64,000 bases of DNA from Bacteroidales bacterium (GTDB lineage Bacteria; Bacteroidota; Bacteroidia; Bacteroidales; UBA932). A program made the position numbers and the translations under genes. The DNA is taken from assembly GCA_017428245.1 (NCBI GenBank), contig JAFRRF010000023.1, positions 50,760 to 114,759 of the forward strand, in the 5' to 3' direction. Positions within the stretch are counted from its first letter, which is position 1, and every line of letters starts with the position of its first letter. Of the stretch, positions 1 to 9,864 are shown piece after piece. The notes below the pieces were generated by a model. That model was not told the DNA's origin. It searched no databases and saw only the letters and a list, made by a program, of their open reading frames with translations.

Positions 1-1825
1 TTACGAGCAGACCCAGGTCCTTGAATTTGAGACTGCTGTTGAGGATACGGTGCGTTCCTATCAGTATATCGATTTTTCCGGCGGACACTTTTTCGCCGAT
101 CTCCCTGACTTCTTTCGCCGTGCGGAGCCGACTGATATAATCGACCGTAACCGGAAAATCCTTGAGCCGCTCCTTGAAAGTCTGATAATGCTGCAGCGCC
201 AGGATGGTGGTAGGCACCAGTACGGCTGTCTGCTTGCCGTCGCACGCCGCCTTGAACGCCGCCCGTACGGCAATTTCCGTCTTGCCGAAACCTACGTCCC
301 CGCAGATCAGGCGGTCCATCGGATGCAGACTCTCCATATCGGCCTTGACGGCTTCCGTGGCCGTGGCCTGGTCGGGGGTATCCTCGAACATAAAGGAAGA
401 TTCGAGTTCCTGCTGCAGGTAACTGTCCGACGAGAAAGCGAAGCCGCGGGCCTGATGACGTTCCGAATACAGACGGATGAGATCTTCCGCAATATCCTTG
501 ACCTTGGCCTTAGCCGAGCGCTTGAGATTGTCCCAGGCCTTGCTGCCGAGCCTGTAGATTTTCGGCGCCTCGCCGTCGCGCGACTTGAATTTCGCGATAC
601 GGTGCAGCGAATGGATCGAAACGAACACCACGTCGCCGCCGGCATAGACGAGTTTGACCGCTTCCTGCTGGCGACCGTTCATATTGGTTTTTACCAGACC
701 CCCGTACTGCCCTACCCCGTGATCGATGTGCACGATGTAATCCCCCGGCCGAAGGGCGTTCAGATCGTTGATCGTCATCCGGTCGGAACGTTCCACCTGG
801 CGGCGGACCGTTAGTTTGTGGTAGCGCTGGAAAATCTGATGGTCGGTGTAATAACAGTTTTTCGATGCTTTGTCTATGTATCCCTCGTGCAGCGATACAG
901 GCAGGAAGGCAGGCTTTATGTTGCGCAGAATCTCTTTCAGTCGCCGGGTCTGGCTTTCATTAGGTGAAAGGATCGTGACCGTGTAGCCTGCAATCTGCTT
1001 TTTGACGATATCCTCAGCCAGCAGTTCGAAATTCTTGGCGAAAACGGGTTGCGGAAGGATATCGGGATCGTCCTGCCTGAGTATGTCGTCGCGCAGGTCC
1101 CATATCGTGGCACCCGGCGGCAGGATATCCTGGAAACCGACATATTCCGCGGTTTCTCCTATTTCATCGAGATTCGGATAGATGGTTACTTCCGGCAACG
1201 GATCACCGATTGACAGCTGGTTGTCGGGATTGAAATGCCGGATCGTCTCGATTTCGTCGCCGAAGAAATCAATGCGCAACGGTTGTTCATCGGCAAAGGA
1301 ATAAATATCCACCAGGCTTCCGCGAAGTGCGAATTCACCGGGCATCGTCACAAAATCAACCTTGCGGAATCCTTCGCCGAAAAGGATTTCACTGATGGTT
1401 CCGTGCGACAGGGACTCCCCTTTCCGCAGCGTCAGAAGCGCCGCCCGGATCGATTTCGGACGCAGCACCTGCTCTTCGACGGCTTCCGTATATGTGACGA
1501 CGATCGTCGAAGGTACCGGCTCCTTCCGCCATAATTCCTGTGACAGGACATAAGAACCGTTTTTCGGTACTTCCGGACTATTCTCCCAATGTGTGACAGC
1601 AGACAGGGCCGCCGTGCGCTGCAGCAGGGCCGTATTCTTTTTATATTCCGATTTCTCGCTGGTGGCCGGAAAGAAAAACAGGTTTTCCTGCAAAAAGAAA
1701 TTGTCGAAATCGGAAGAAAGATAATAGGCGTGTTTCTTGTCGTCGGCAATCACGACGTGAAGCGCACCTTGCGGGGCGCGCTTCACGGCATTTGCGATAT
1801 AGACTGCCTTGGAGGAAACGATCAT
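1..1825 (-). CDS. mfd: Mfd, transcription-repair coupling factor (N-terminal part, cut by window edge)
   Basis: Removes RNA polymerase stalled at DNA damage and recruits UvrABC. The visible part holds about 608 residues of a protein that is usually about 1,100 long. It contains the UvrB-like N-terminal region (ending with a GSLVDIYSF-type motif), the RNA-polymerase-interaction domain at about residue 358 (GDYIVHIDHGVGQY), and helicase motif I at about residue 507 (GDVGFGKTEIAVRAAF). The reading frame leaves the window at DLGLLV, just before the expected DEEQ box. The start is the ATG at 1825, which overlaps the stop of the upstream amidohydrolase as ATGA. Together with ruvB two genes upstream this looks like a DNA-repair transcription unit. 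Identification is from motifs and is secure. Confidence 0.95.
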   Translation of the reverse strand, partial: MIVSSKAVYIANAVKRAPQGALHVVIADDKKHAYYLSSDFDNFFLQENLFFFPATSEKSEYKKNTALLQRTAALSAVTHWENSPEVPKNGSYVLSQELWRKEPVPSTIVVTYTEAVEEQVLRPKSIRAALLTLRKGESLSHGTISEILFGEGFRKVDFVTMPGEFALRGSLVDIYSFADEQPLRIDFFGDEIETIRHFNPDNQLSIGDPLPEVTIYPNLDEIGETAEYVGFQDILPPGATIWDLRDDILRQDDPDILPQPVFAKNFELLAEDIVKKQIAGYTVTILSPNESQTRRLKEILRNIKPAFLPVSLHEGYIDKASKNCYYTDHQIFQRYHKLTVRRQVERSDRMTINDLNALRPGDYIVHIDHGVGQYGGLVKTNMNGRQQEAVKLVYAGGDVVFVSIHSLHRIAKFKSRDGEAPKIYRLGSKAWDNLKRSAKAKVKDIAEDLIRLYSERHQARGFAFSSDSYLQQELESSFMFEDTPDQATATEAVKADMESLHPMDRLICGDVGFGKTEIAVRAAFKAACDGKQTAVLVPTTILALQHYQTFKERLKDFPVTVDYISRLRTAKEVREIGEKVSAGKIDILIGTHRILNSSLKFKDLGLLV

Positions 1826-2991
1826 AGGATATACAGGAGCGGCAGGCTTTCCTTATCCAGATGTCCCTGTTTGTAGGAAACCTCCATCAGATAGTCCGCA
1901 CGGATGAACATGCTTTCCTCCAGCGGTGCGAGTTCCTGCATGAAATGGCGTGCGGCGGAATAATTGAAATAATTCTTGCCGTTTCCACGCTTGAGCGGGA
2001 AAACCTTCGCACGGCGCTCCAGCGCCTGGTTGCACATCACGCAATTATCGCTGTCGGCCTGTTTGAGCATATAGTCGGGCTGATCGGCACCTGCAGCGAC
2101 AAACAAAGGAACGGCAGCTCCGCACGGCGGATAACCCAGAATGGTCCACATTACCGTCAAATCGGGATTTTCACCGGGCTTGACACCTTTTACGACAATG
2201 GAAGCACTGGTGCTGCGACGGGGAATGAAATCCTGGTCCACAAACCAGCCATTCGGTGCAATTTCCGGGTTCTTGTTGAGATCGATGCCCAACAGTGAAT
2301 GGTAGAAACTGCGCGACAGGTTGTTGAAAATCCACTGCGGCGTGAATTCCACACCCTGGATCCATGCCCGGTGGATAATCTCATTGGCCGTGTTGTAGCG
2401 TACATAACCCATTCCGTCATCTTTCCGGCCTGTGTAGGAGTGATTGGTGTAAATCAGAAAACCTTCCGGAGCAATCTTCGGATCGTTCACGTCGATCTTT
2501 GTCCAGGTCGTATTGTTGACTTCATAATAAGCGGCACCGCCTTCCGCATCTATCACGCCGAAATTGGCTTCCACGCCACGGGGTTTCTTCATCTTGTCGA
2601 GCATCTTCTCGAAATCCGCCAGTGTCTTACAACTGCCCAGCGCCTGATACATCACAACGCCTTCCTGATCTTCGATTTCGGCAGCTTCGCTCTGCAGGTT
2701 ATAGGAAGCGGTATTCATAATGGAAAAACCGGTTTCATTGGTGCCCGTCCATACTTCACCGTCCTGAACATCGCTATTGACCAGACCGATAAAACTATAC
2801 TTACGGCCATTTCCCGACGGGAAGAATTCAATCCGGTTGTCGAGTTCACCCGTATCACGGTGCTTCCACAGGAGCGGACGTCCGTCGGGCGTGGATTTTC
2901 CGGTAAAGATGGCCGATGTACAGGCATCGGCCGGCAGGGTTGCGGAAAGTGCCAGCACCAGCAGCAAACTAAGAGAAAAGATCTTTTTCAT
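1822..2991 (-). CDS. C45/C59-like N-terminal-nucleophile amidohydrolase, secreted
   Basis: 389 aa. It has a signal peptide ([19 protein letters not shown]) followed by ADACTSAIF. Cleavage after ADA would expose Cys as the N-terminal nucleophile, as in acyltransferase/choloylglycine-hydrolase-like Ntn hydrolases. Downstream features fit the fold: SIMNTASYN and a [16 protein letters not shown] strand. It probably hydrolyses a linear amide or peptide bond outside the cytoplasm; the substrate is unknown. Its 5' end overlaps the 3' end of ruvB by 23 bp and its stop overlaps mfd by ATGA, so it is translated within a repair-gene unit. No biochemical link to repair can be seen. Confidence 0.8.
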   Translation of the reverse strand: MKKIFSLSLLLVLALSATLPADACTSAIFTGKSTPDGRPLLWKHRDTGELDNRIEFFPSGNGRKYSFIGLVNSDVQDGEVWTGTNETGFSIMNTASYNLQSEAAEIEDQEGVVMYQALGSCKTLADFEKMLDKMKKPRGVEANFGVIDAEGGAAYYEVNNTTWTKIDVNDPKIAPEGFLIYTNHSYTGRKDDGMGYVRYNTANEIIHRAWIQGVEFTPQWIFNNLSRSFYHSLLGIDLNKNPEIAPNGWFVDQDFIPRRSTSASIVVKGVKPGENPDLTVMWTILGYPPCGAAVPLFVAAGADQPDYMLKQADSDNCVMCNQALERRAKVFPLKRGNGKNYFNYSAARHFMQELAPLEESMFIRADYLMEVSYKQGHLDKESLPLLYIL

Positions 2992-3991
2992 GGTTGGGGT
3001 TGAATTTTCCTAAATGTTTATATGCCAGCTCCGTGGCCACACGGCCACGCGGCGTGCGCGTCAGGAATCCTTCCATAATGAGGAAAGGTTCATATACTTC
3101 TTCAAGGGTCCCTGCGTCCTCGCTGATGGCCGTTGCCACCGTTCCCACACCCACCGGACCGCCGCCGAACTTGTCGATGATGGTCGTCAGTATCTTGTTG
3201 TCGATCGCATCGAGACCCCGCGTATCGATATTGAGCGCCTTGAGCGCATATTTCGTGATGTCCAGATCGATGACTCCGTTTCCCTTCACCTGGGCGAAAT
3301 CCCTGACCCGGCGCAGAAGCCTGTTGGCGATACGCGGCGTACCGCGGCTGCGCAAGGCAATTTCACGGGCCGCATCTTCTTCAATGTCGATGTCCAGGAT
3401 CCCGGCGCTTCGGCGGATAATGTTGAAAAGGACGGCCGCATCATAATACTCCAGATGACACTGGATGCCGAACCGGGCCCTGAGCGGCGAAGTCAGCAGA
3501 CCGCTGCGGGTAGTGGCTCCGACAAGCGTGAAAGGATTGAGGGCGATCTGTACGCTGCGGGCACCCGGTCCCTTGTCGATCATAATGTCGATGCGATAGT
3601 CTTCCATCGCGGAATAAAGGTATTCCTCAACGATAGGACTCAGACGGTGGATTTCGTCGATGAATAGCACGTCACCGGCTTCCAGGGAGGTCAGCAGGCC
3701 GGCCAGATCGCCAGGCTTGTCAAGAATCGGACCCGAAGTAATCTTCAGATTGACACCAAGTTCCGATGCTACAATATGGGCAAGCGTGGTCTTGCCAAGA
3801 CCCGGAGGACCGTGGAAAAGCACGTGATCGAGCGCCTCGCCCCGGAGTTGGGCCGCCTTGACGAATACCTTGAGATTTTCCAGCACCTTGTCCTGACCTG
3901 AAAACTGGTCGAAACTCTGGGGCCGGATCACCTCTTCGAATTCGCTCTCTTTATATGTAAGCTCTTTCCGGGGATTGAAATCTTCAGCCAT
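2969..3991 (-). CDS. ruvB: RuvB, Holliday junction branch-migration ATPase
   Basis: 340 aa, the normal family length. AAA+ motor that drives Holliday junction branch migration with RuvA. Visible motifs: Walker [13 protein letters not shown] near residue 63, Walker [12 protein letters not shown], sensor 1 region [11 protein letters not shown] followed by the arginine finger region SPLRARFG, and a C-terminal winged helix ([13 protein letters not shown]). The start ATG at 3991 lies just downstream of the AT-rich intergenic segment. ruvA is not adjacent; it lies at 24.1-24.6 kb on the same strand. First gene of the ruvB, amidohydrolase, mfd overlap series. Confidence 0.97.
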   Translation of the reverse strand: MAEDFNPRKELTYKESEFEEVIRPQSFDQFSGQDKVLENLKVFVKAAQLRGEALDHVLFHGPPGLGKTTLAHIVASELGVNLKITSGPILDKPGDLAGLLTSLEAGDVLFIDEIHRLSPIVEEYLYSAMEDYRIDIMIDKGPGARSVQIALNPFTLVGATTRSGLLTSPLRARFGIQCHLEYYDAAVLFNIIRRSAGILDIDIEEDAAREIALRSRGTPRIANRLLRRVRDFAQVKGNGVIDLDITKYALKALNIDTRGLDAIDNKILTTIIDKFGGGPVGVGTVATAISEDAGTLEEVYEPFLIMEGFLTRTPRGRVATELAYKHLGKFNPNHEKDLFS

Positions 3992-4295
3992 AACACCGCA
4001 ATCGTTGTCAACAGCACAAATTTAATAAATATAAAATTTAAAAAAATCTTTTCCGGGTATTTCTTAGCCTGTTGAAACGGTGGATAAAATCTCGGGAAAA
4101 AGTTATGAATAGCGGTTTCAACAGAAAATAAACACCCGTTTCACGGTCCGGTTGAAACGGGTGCGTTTTTGTTGATAAGCAGTCAAAGTCCGGGTGTTGA
4201 ATAAGGCGTTGTTGAAAAGGGTCGGAAAAAGTGGGTTAATCTACCTTTTTTTGAACAGGCGGCAATTTTATCAACACCTCGGAAAAAGTTCTTCA
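3992..4295. other. oriC: Repeat-rich intergenic region, candidate replication origin
   Basis: 304 bp without a gene. An AT-rich run lies at 4018-4055. It is followed by TGTTGAAACGG (4070-4080), GGTGGATAA (4079-4087, 8/9 match to the reverse of the DnaA box TTATCCACA), TTTCAACA (reverse, 4116-4123), TGTTGATAA (4170-4178), TGTTGAATAA (4195-4204), TGTTGAAAA (4210-4218) and TTATCAACA (4268-4276). The motif CGGAAAAAGT or CGGGAAAAAGT also recurs three times (near 4092, 4222 and 4280). AT-rich unwinding DNA next to clustered DnaA-box-like repeats is typical of oriC. The assignment is inference; dnaA is not in the window, and the flanking genes both run on the minus strand. Confidence 0.45.
4131..4176. 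terminator. Bidirectional hairpin terminator after frdB
   Basis: Perfect 11-bp stem CACCCGTTTCA (4133-4143) with TGAAACGGGTG (4153-4163). It is followed by CGTTTTTG on the plus strand and by a T-rich run on the minus strand. It lies downstream of frdB (minus), so it probably ends the frdAB transcript before ruvB. It also contains one of the TTGAAACGG repeats of the region. Confidence 0.65.
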
Positions 4296-5081
4296 CTAGT
4301 CTTTGAACTTCGCTTTGAGGAATTCCCGGTTGAGGCGGGCAATGTGGCTTACCGTGATGTGCTTCGGGCATTCCATCTCGCAGGCGCGGGTGTTGGTGCA
4401 GGCACCGAAGCCCAGTTCGTCCATCTTGGCTACCATCGCCTTGGCACGGCGGGCTCCCTCGATCTTGCCTTGCGGAAGAAGGGCGAGAGAACTCACACGG
4501 GCCGCTACGAACAGCATAGCAGAACCATTCTTGCAGGTGGCTGCACAGGCGCCGCAACCAACGCAGGAAGCCGCATCCATGCTTTCATCTGCATTCTTCT
4601 TGGGAATGGGAATCGCATTGGCGTCGGGAACGCCGCCCGTATTGACGCTGATGAAGCCGCCTGCCTGCAGGATCTTGTCGTAGGCACCGCGGTCCACCAC
4701 CAGGTCTTTGATTACCGGGAAACCGCGGCTGCGCCACGGTTCGATGGTGATGGTGCTGCCATCCTTGAATTTGCGCATATAGAGCTGGCAGGTGGTCACC
4801 CCGCTTTCCGGACCGTGTGCACGGCCGTTGATATAGAGCGAGCAGGCACCGCAGATACCCTCGCGGCAGTCGTGGTCGAACGAAACGGGGCCGCTCTGTT
4901 TGCCGTGACATCCGGCATCGAAGGCCACCGGATCGATTTTCTCGCCGATGAGCTGCTCGTTCAGAATATCCATCATCTCCAGGAAAGAAGTGCCTTCCGA
5001 GATGTCCTTCACCTGATAGGTCTCAAAGTGTCCTTTGCTTTTCGCGTCGCGCTGACGCCAAACTTTCAACGTAAAATTCAT
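4296..5081 (-). CDS. frdB: Fumarate reductase/succinate dehydrogenase iron-sulfur subunit
   Basis: 261 aa. Electron-transfer subunit linking the flavoprotein FrdA to the membrane quinone site. The [2Fe-2S] ligands are in [12 protein letters not shown] plus a later Cys (TTCQLY). Further clusters are bound by [11 protein letters not shown] and [12 protein letters not shown] near the C-terminus. The length fits the Bacteroidetes B subunit. The gene follows frdA with an 18-bp gap on the minus strand. No cytochrome b (C) subunit gene lies next to the pair. Confidence 0.95.
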   Translation of the reverse strand: MNFTLKVWRQRDAKSKGHFETYQVKDISEGTSFLEMMDILNEQLIGEKIDPVAFDAGCHGKQSGPVSFDHDCREGICGACSLYINGRAHGPESGVTTCQLYMRKFKDGSTITIEPWRSRGFPVIKDLVVDRGAYDKILQAGGFISVNTGGVPDANAIPIPKKNADESMDAASCVGCGACAATCKNGSAMLFVAARVSSLALLPQGKIEGARRAKAMVAKMDELGFGACTNTRACEMECPKHITVSHIARLNREFLKAKFKD

Positions 5082-5099
5082 ATCACTTCTTTCTAAAGA

Positions 5100-7043
5100 T
5101 TAGTCTTTGTAGTTACGGGTTGCCACGTGGGCGAATTCGAATTTGAGCGGTTCCTTGTGGAGTTCGGGTGCTTTTCCGTCACCCTTGTACTCCCAAGCGG
5201 CCACATACATATAATTCACGTCGTCACGTTTTGTCTCGCCTTCTTCGGTCTGCATCTCTTCACGGAAATGACCGCCGCACGATTCGTTGCGGTTGAGTGC
5301 ATCGCGGGCCATCAGTTCGCCGATTTCGAGGAAGTCGGCCACGCGGAGGGCTTTTTCGAGTTCCTGGTTGAATACACCCGTCTCACCCGCCACATAGACA
5401 TTGCTCCAGAATTCTTTCTTCAGGTCCTGGATCAGATCGATGGCTTTCTTCAGTCCGGCCTCGTTGCGGGCCATGCCCACATATTCCCACATAATGTGGC
5501 CGAGTTCCTTGTGAATGGAGTCGACGGTACGTTTGCCATTGATTTTCATCAGACGGTCGATCTTTTCCTGGACGGCCTTTTCGGCAGCTTCGAATTCCGG
5601 CGCATTGGTGTCGGTCTTGGGCTCCTTGAATTTGCTGGCCAGGTAGTCGCCGATCGTGTAAGGCAGGATGAAATAACCGTCGGCAAGACCCTGCATCAGG
5701 GCCGATGCACCGAGGCGGTTGCCGCCGTGGTCGGAGAAGTTGGCTTCGCCGATAGCGTACAGACCGGGAATGGTGGTCATCAGGTTGTAGTCCACCCAGA
5801 GACCGCCCATCGTGTAGTGGATGGCCGGATAGATCATCATCGGCTCTTCGTGCGGATCGACGTCGGTAATCTCCTTGTACATATCGAAGAGGTTGCCGTA
5901 ACGGGCGTCCACAACTTCTTTTCCGAGACGCTTGATGGCATCCTTGAAATCGAGGAACACGGCCTTGCCGGTGTTGTTCACGCCATAGCCGGCATCGCAG
6001 CGCTCCTTGGCGGCGCGGGATGCCACGTCACGCGGAACGAGGTTGCCGAAAGCAGGATAACGGCGTTCAAGATAGTAGTCGCGGTCTTCTTCAGGAATCT
6101 GCGAACCCTTGATCTTGCCTTCCTGGAGTTTCTTGGCGTCTTCCAGTTTCTTCGGTACCCAGATGCGGCCGTCGTTGCGGAGAGACTCGGACATCAGGGT
6201 CAGTTTGGACTGTTGGTCTCCGTGGATCGGAATGCAGGTCGGATGGATCTGGGCAAAGCACGGGTTGGCGAAGAAAGCACCTTTCTTGTAGCACTGCCAG
6301 GCGGCCGAACCGTTGGAATTCATGGCGTTGGTGCTCAGGAAGTAGGTGTTGCCATAACCGCCGGAAGCCAGCACCACGGCGTGGGCGCCGAAACGTTCGA
6401 TCTTGCCGTTGGTCAGGTTGCGGGCGATGATACCCTTGGCCTCGCCGTTTATGATCACAAGGTCGAGCATCTCGTGGCGCGGATAGGATTTCACCTGTCC
6501 TTTGGCCACGGCACGGTTGAGGGCCGCATAGGCACCCAGCAGCAGCTGCTGGCCGGTCTGGCCGCGGGCATAGAAAGTACGCGATACCTGTGCGCCGCCG
6601 AACGAACGGTTGTCGAGCAGTCCGCCGTAATCGCGGGCGAAGGGAACGCCCTGGGCTACGCACTGGTCGATGATGTTGTTGCTCACTTCGGCAAGACGGT
6701 AGACGTTGGCTTCCCGGCTGCGGTAGTCACCGCCCTTGATGGTGTCGTAGAACAAGCGGTAAACCGAGTCGTTGTCGTTCTGGTAGTTCTTGGCCGCGTT
6801 GATACCTCCCTGCGCCGCAATGGAGTGTGCGCGACGCGGAGAGTCGCTGATGCAGAACACCTTCACGTTGTAACCCAACTCTCCCAGCGAGGCGGCTGCG
6901 GAGGCGCCACCGAGACCGGTTCCGATCACGATGATCTCCATTTTGCGTTTATTGGCAGGACTCACGACTTTGATGTCGGCTTTATGCTTCGACCATTTCA
7001 GTTCGAGCGGTCCTTCCGGAACCTTAGAAATCAATTCAGTCAT
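5100..7043 (-). CDS. frdA: Fumarate reductase/succinate dehydrogenase flavoprotein subunit
   Basis: 647 aa from the ATG at 7043 ([20 protein letters not shown]), which matches the usual Bacteroidetes start; an upstream in-frame ATG at 7097 would add 18 unlikely residues. Catalytic FAD subunit interconverting fumarate and succinate. It has a dinucleotide-binding motif [17 protein letters not shown], the FAD-linking His region [15 protein letters not shown], and the substrate site HPTCIPIHG. In Bacteroidales the order is normally frdC-frdA-frdB; here the 100 bp upstream leads straight into a divergent lipoprotein gene, so frdC must be elsewhere or absent. Confidence 0.95.
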   Translation of the reverse strand: MTELISKVPEGPLELKWSKHKADIKVVSPANKRKMEIIVIGTGLGGASAAASLGELGYNVKVFCISDSPRRAHSIAAQGGINAAKNYQNDNDSVYRLFYDTIKGGDYRSREANVYRLAEVSNNIIDQCVAQGVPFARDYGGLLDNRSFGGAQVSRTFYARGQTGQQLLLGAYAALNRAVAKGQVKSYPRHEMLDLVIINGEAKGIIARNLTNGKIERFGAHAVVLASGGYGNTYFLSTNAMNSNGSAAWQCYKKGAFFANPCFAQIHPTCIPIHGDQQSKLTLMSESLRNDGRIWVPKKLEDAKKLQEGKIKGSQIPEEDRDYYLERRYPAFGNLVPRDVASRAAKERCDAGYGVNNTGKAVFLDFKDAIKRLGKEVVDARYGNLFDMYKEITDVDPHEEPMMIYPAIHYTMGGLWVDYNLMTTIPGLYAIGEANFSDHGGNRLGASALMQGLADGYFILPYTIGDYLASKFKEPKTDTNAPEFEAAEKAVQEKIDRLMKINGKRTVDSIHKELGHIMWEYVGMARNEAGLKKAIDLIQDLKKEFWSNVYVAGETGVFNQELEKALRVADFLEIGELMARDALNRNESCGGHFREEMQTEEGETKRDDVNYMYVAAWEYKGDGKAPELHKEPLKFEFAHVATRNYKD

Positions 7044-7144
7044 ATAGATACGATTTAAGTGTTTCAATAACATACAAATGTCGGAAAAATCAAACATATT
7101 TGCAATTATTTGTATCTTTACTGATGAAATATTGGCAGAAGATC

Positions 7145-7654
7145 ATGAAAAGGATTCTATTTTTTATTTGCACGATGGTTTTATTGTCTTCGTGCGGCGC
7201 CTCCGGCCGGGCGGCCAGGACGGCTGAAGAAGCTGCGGAACGGGCCGCGATCGTCCAGGCGATCGAGCAGGCCGATTTCATTCTCGACGTGAATCACATC
7301 ATTCCGCAGGGATTCCCTGCCAAGAGCACGACGGGGGAATACGAACTGCGCCTGAAGGGCGACGTGGTCACGACGCGCCTTCCTTTCATCGGCGTTTCCC
7401 GTGAAGCGACCTACGCCGGAGTCGATGAGATCTCCATTGTCTTTGAAGATGAAAAAGTCGATTTGCGCAGGGATTTCTCCAAGGTTTCCTCGAAGGGAGA
7501 ATATACTTACATTTTCAAAGGCGGGAAAGGCCGTACGCCCTGGACGGTTACGCTCGATATTTTCGAATCGGGTTCCGCGACGATCCGCTGTACCAATTCG
7601 GACGGACGTGTCATGACCTATTACGCGAATCTGGTAATTCCTGAGAAAAAATGA
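7145..7654 (+). CDS. DUF4251-family lipoprotein
   Basis: 169 aa from the ATG at 7145. It has a lipoprotein signal with lipobox LSSC (MKRILFFICTMVLLSSCGAS), an Ala/Glu-rich linker, then a compact beta-rich domain that fits DUF4251 (FILDVNHIIPQGF ... TVTLDIFESGSATIRC). Function is unknown; it is expected to be exported and lipid-anchored. The stop overlaps the start of the following GH20 gene as ATGA, so the two are probably co-translated. Transcribed divergently from frdA. Confidence 0.75.
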   Translation: MKRILFFICTMVLLSSCGASGRAARTAEEAAERAAIVQAIEQADFILDVNHIIPQGFPAKSTTGEYELRLKGDVVTTRLPFIGVSREATYAGVDEISIVFEDEKVDLRRDFSKVSSKGEYTYIFKGGKGRTPWTVTLDIFESGSATIRCTNSDGRVMTYYANLVIPEKK

Positions 7655-9861
7655 AAAAAAATAGAATTGTGATGCTGACGCTTGCGTTGCTTGCGACGGC
7701 CCTGCCCGCCCGTGCCGCTTTCGATTTCGTGCCTAAACCCGCATCGGTACATTACTATGATGCGGAACCTGGATTCATTCTGGACAAGAATGTCGTCATT
7801 ACCGGCGGGGATGCGTTCAACGTGGCGTATCTCAAAACCCATATCGCCCGTGTCATCGATCCGGTCGGCGACAGCTGGAACTCCGGAAAGCCGGGCCGTA
7901 TCGAATTCGTGCGGACCAAGTCTTTCCCCGCGGAAGGTTATTCCATCGATGTATTGAACAATCGGATCCTGATTACTTCCACGACACGCGCTGGTGAGTT
8001 CTATGCTATCCAGACCCTGCTGCAGATGCTTCCGCCGCAGGTATACCGCAAGGTTTCCGGACCCGATGCGATGCTGCTCCGCCAGTGGGCGATTCCCGCC
8101 GTGGAGATCGTCGATCAGCCCCGATTTGACTGGCGCGGCAGTATGTTCGACGTGTCGCGCACTTTCTTCGACAAAGAATATATCCTGCGTCACCTCGACT
8201 GGCTGGCCTACCACAAGATCAATAAGTTCCACTGGCACCTGACCGACGACAACGGCTGGCGCGTGGAAATAAAGAAATATCCGAAACTCACTGCGGAAGG
8301 TGCCTGGCGCGGCTACGGGGAAGCGCTCGAGCCTTCGTTCAATTCCGGAAAGGAGCGCTACGGCGGCTTCTATACCCAGGAAGACCTGAAGGAAATCGTG
8401 GCCTATGCCGCCGATCGTAACATCGAAATCATTCCCGAAGTGGACCTGCCGGGCCATTCCAAGGCGCTGGCCGTCTCGTATCCTGAAGTGGTGTGCAAAC
8501 ACGACGCAGATGTCCTGAGCGTACAGGGAGAGGTGCACAACGTGCTTTGCGTCGGCCGCGAGAAGAACTATGAGATGCTTGAAAACATTATCAAGGAACT
8601 TGCCGCGATATTCCCTTCAAAATACTTCCACGTAGGCGTCGAGGAAGTGGCGACCGATTCGTGGAAGCATTGCCCCGAATGTCAGAAGCTGATGAAGAAA
8701 CTTGGTTATAGCGATGAAAAACAGTTGCTGGGTTACTTCACCGGGCGGATGGAAAAGATCCTGGCCAAGTACGGCAAGACGCTGGAGGGATGGGAAGATA
8801 TCGTCGCCGGCGAAACCCTCTCCCGCAACGATCTGGTACTGGTGTGGCACCGCCAGAATGTGCTGCAGAAGGCCATCGACGCAGGTTTTCCGGTCGTGAC
8901 GCAGAATTGCGACTACCTGTATCTTGACATGAAACACACCCCCGCTGAGCGCGGAATGACTTGGGCTTCAATTATTGATTTGGAAAAAGTATACTCTTTC
9001 GATCCCTTACAAGGGCTGGAACTGACGCCTGAAAAGAAGCGTCTTGTACGCGGTCTCCAAGGCGGCTTGTGGACGGAACTGCTCTACTATCCCGCCCATT
9101 TTTCCGAGTATCAGCTGTTCCCCCGCCTGTGTGCCGTGGCGGAGGCGGGATGGACACCGCAGGAGCAGCGCGAGTTTGCCGACTTTGATGCCCGACTGGC
9201 CCACACGCACTACGAGCGGATGTGGAATATGGGCGTCCGGTTCCGGGTTCCTTATCCGGAAGTGGATGCGCATGGCAATGTACGCTGTCCTTACCCCAAT
9301 ATGGTGGTACGTTATACTGCCGACGGTTCCGAACCTACGGTCAGTTCTCCCGTCGTGACGGGTCCTATCGTGGCCGACCATCCGGAAAAACTGCGTTTCG
9401 CCACCTTCTTCGCCGACGTCAAAAGCATGACGGTCGGAGTACCCGGTTCACAGAAGTATCTCAAGCCGGCCGTGAAAGTGACGTCATCGCTGGAGGGCAC
9501 GAAATCCCTCCCGCTTTCGAACCTGGAACTGTATGAGACCAGTAAGTATATGCGGACGGTTCGTGCCCCGCAAAAGGGTGATTACGTGCTCTTTACTTTT
9601 GAGGAACCCGTTTCCTGCAAGTGGATTACCGTGCAGACGGCCGATCCGACGAACAACTTCTATGGCATCACCGACGGACACGTCGAAGTGCTGTTCGACG
9701 ATGGGACGGATACGTGGACTTCCCAATCGCCCGGCAGTACTTTCGATATGTACAATCGGGTGAGATTCTATGCGGCGGTGCCCGTAAAAGCCGTCAAGAT
9801 CGTCGTGGACGGTCCCGGTGAAGGCAAACCCGTCAGCATCCAGTCGTTGATCATCGAATAA
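7651..9861 (+). CDS. GH20 beta-N-acetylhexosaminidase with atypical catalytic motif, secreted
   Basis: 736 aa. Signal peptide to about residue 22 (ending PARA), GH20b-like domain, then the GH20 barrel (DWRGSMFDVSRTFF, FHWHLTDDNGWRVEI, IPEVDLPGHSKA, WTELLYYP). A C-terminal region has a chitobiase-like segment and a discoidin-like part (residues about 600-736). It releases terminal GlcNAc/GalNAc from glycans. The family motif H-x-G-G-D-E is here HVGVEE: the Asp that orients the 2-acetamido group is replaced by Glu, while the following Glu acid/base is kept. Start overlaps the lipoprotein stop; the alpha/beta hydrolase follows after 3 bp. Confidence 0.9.
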   Translation: MKKNRIVMLTLALLATALPARAAFDFVPKPASVHYYDAEPGFILDKNVVITGGDAFNVAYLKTHIARVIDPVGDSWNSGKPGRIEFVRTKSFPAEGYSIDVLNNRILITSTTRAGEFYAIQTLLQMLPPQVYRKVSGPDAMLLRQWAIPAVEIVDQPRFDWRGSMFDVSRTFFDKEYILRHLDWLAYHKINKFHWHLTDDNGWRVEIKKYPKLTAEGAWRGYGEALEPSFNSGKERYGGFYTQEDLKEIVAYAADRNIEIIPEVDLPGHSKALAVSYPEVVCKHDADVLSVQGEVHNVLCVGREKNYEMLENIIKELAAIFPSKYFHVGVEEVATDSWKHCPECQKLMKKLGYSDEKQLLGYFTGRMEKILAKYGKTLEGWEDIVAGETLSRNDLVLVWHRQNVLQKAIDAGFPVVTQNCDYLYLDMKHTPAERGMTWASIIDLEKVYSFDPLQGLELTPEKKRLVRGLQGGLWTELLYYPAHFSEYQLFPRLCAVAEAGWTPQEQREFADFDARLAHTHYERMWNMGVRFRVPYPEVDAHGNVRCPYPNMVVRYTADGSEPTVSSPVVTGPIVADHPEKLRFATFFADVKSMTVGVPGSQKYLKPAVKVTSSLEGTKSLPLSNLELYETSKYMRTVRAPQKGDYVLFTFEEPVSCKWITVQTADPTNNFYGITDGHVEVLFDDGTDTWTSQSPGSTFDMYNRVRFYAAVPVKAVKIVVDGPGEGKPVSIQSLIIE

Positions 9862-9864
9862 CCT

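Noticed and set aside
5127..7058. 643-codon open frame on the plus strand opposite frdA
   Set aside because: It is antisense to a fully convincing flavoprotein gene, and its Val/Gly/His-rich product has no domain. It is a by-product of GC-rich codon use.
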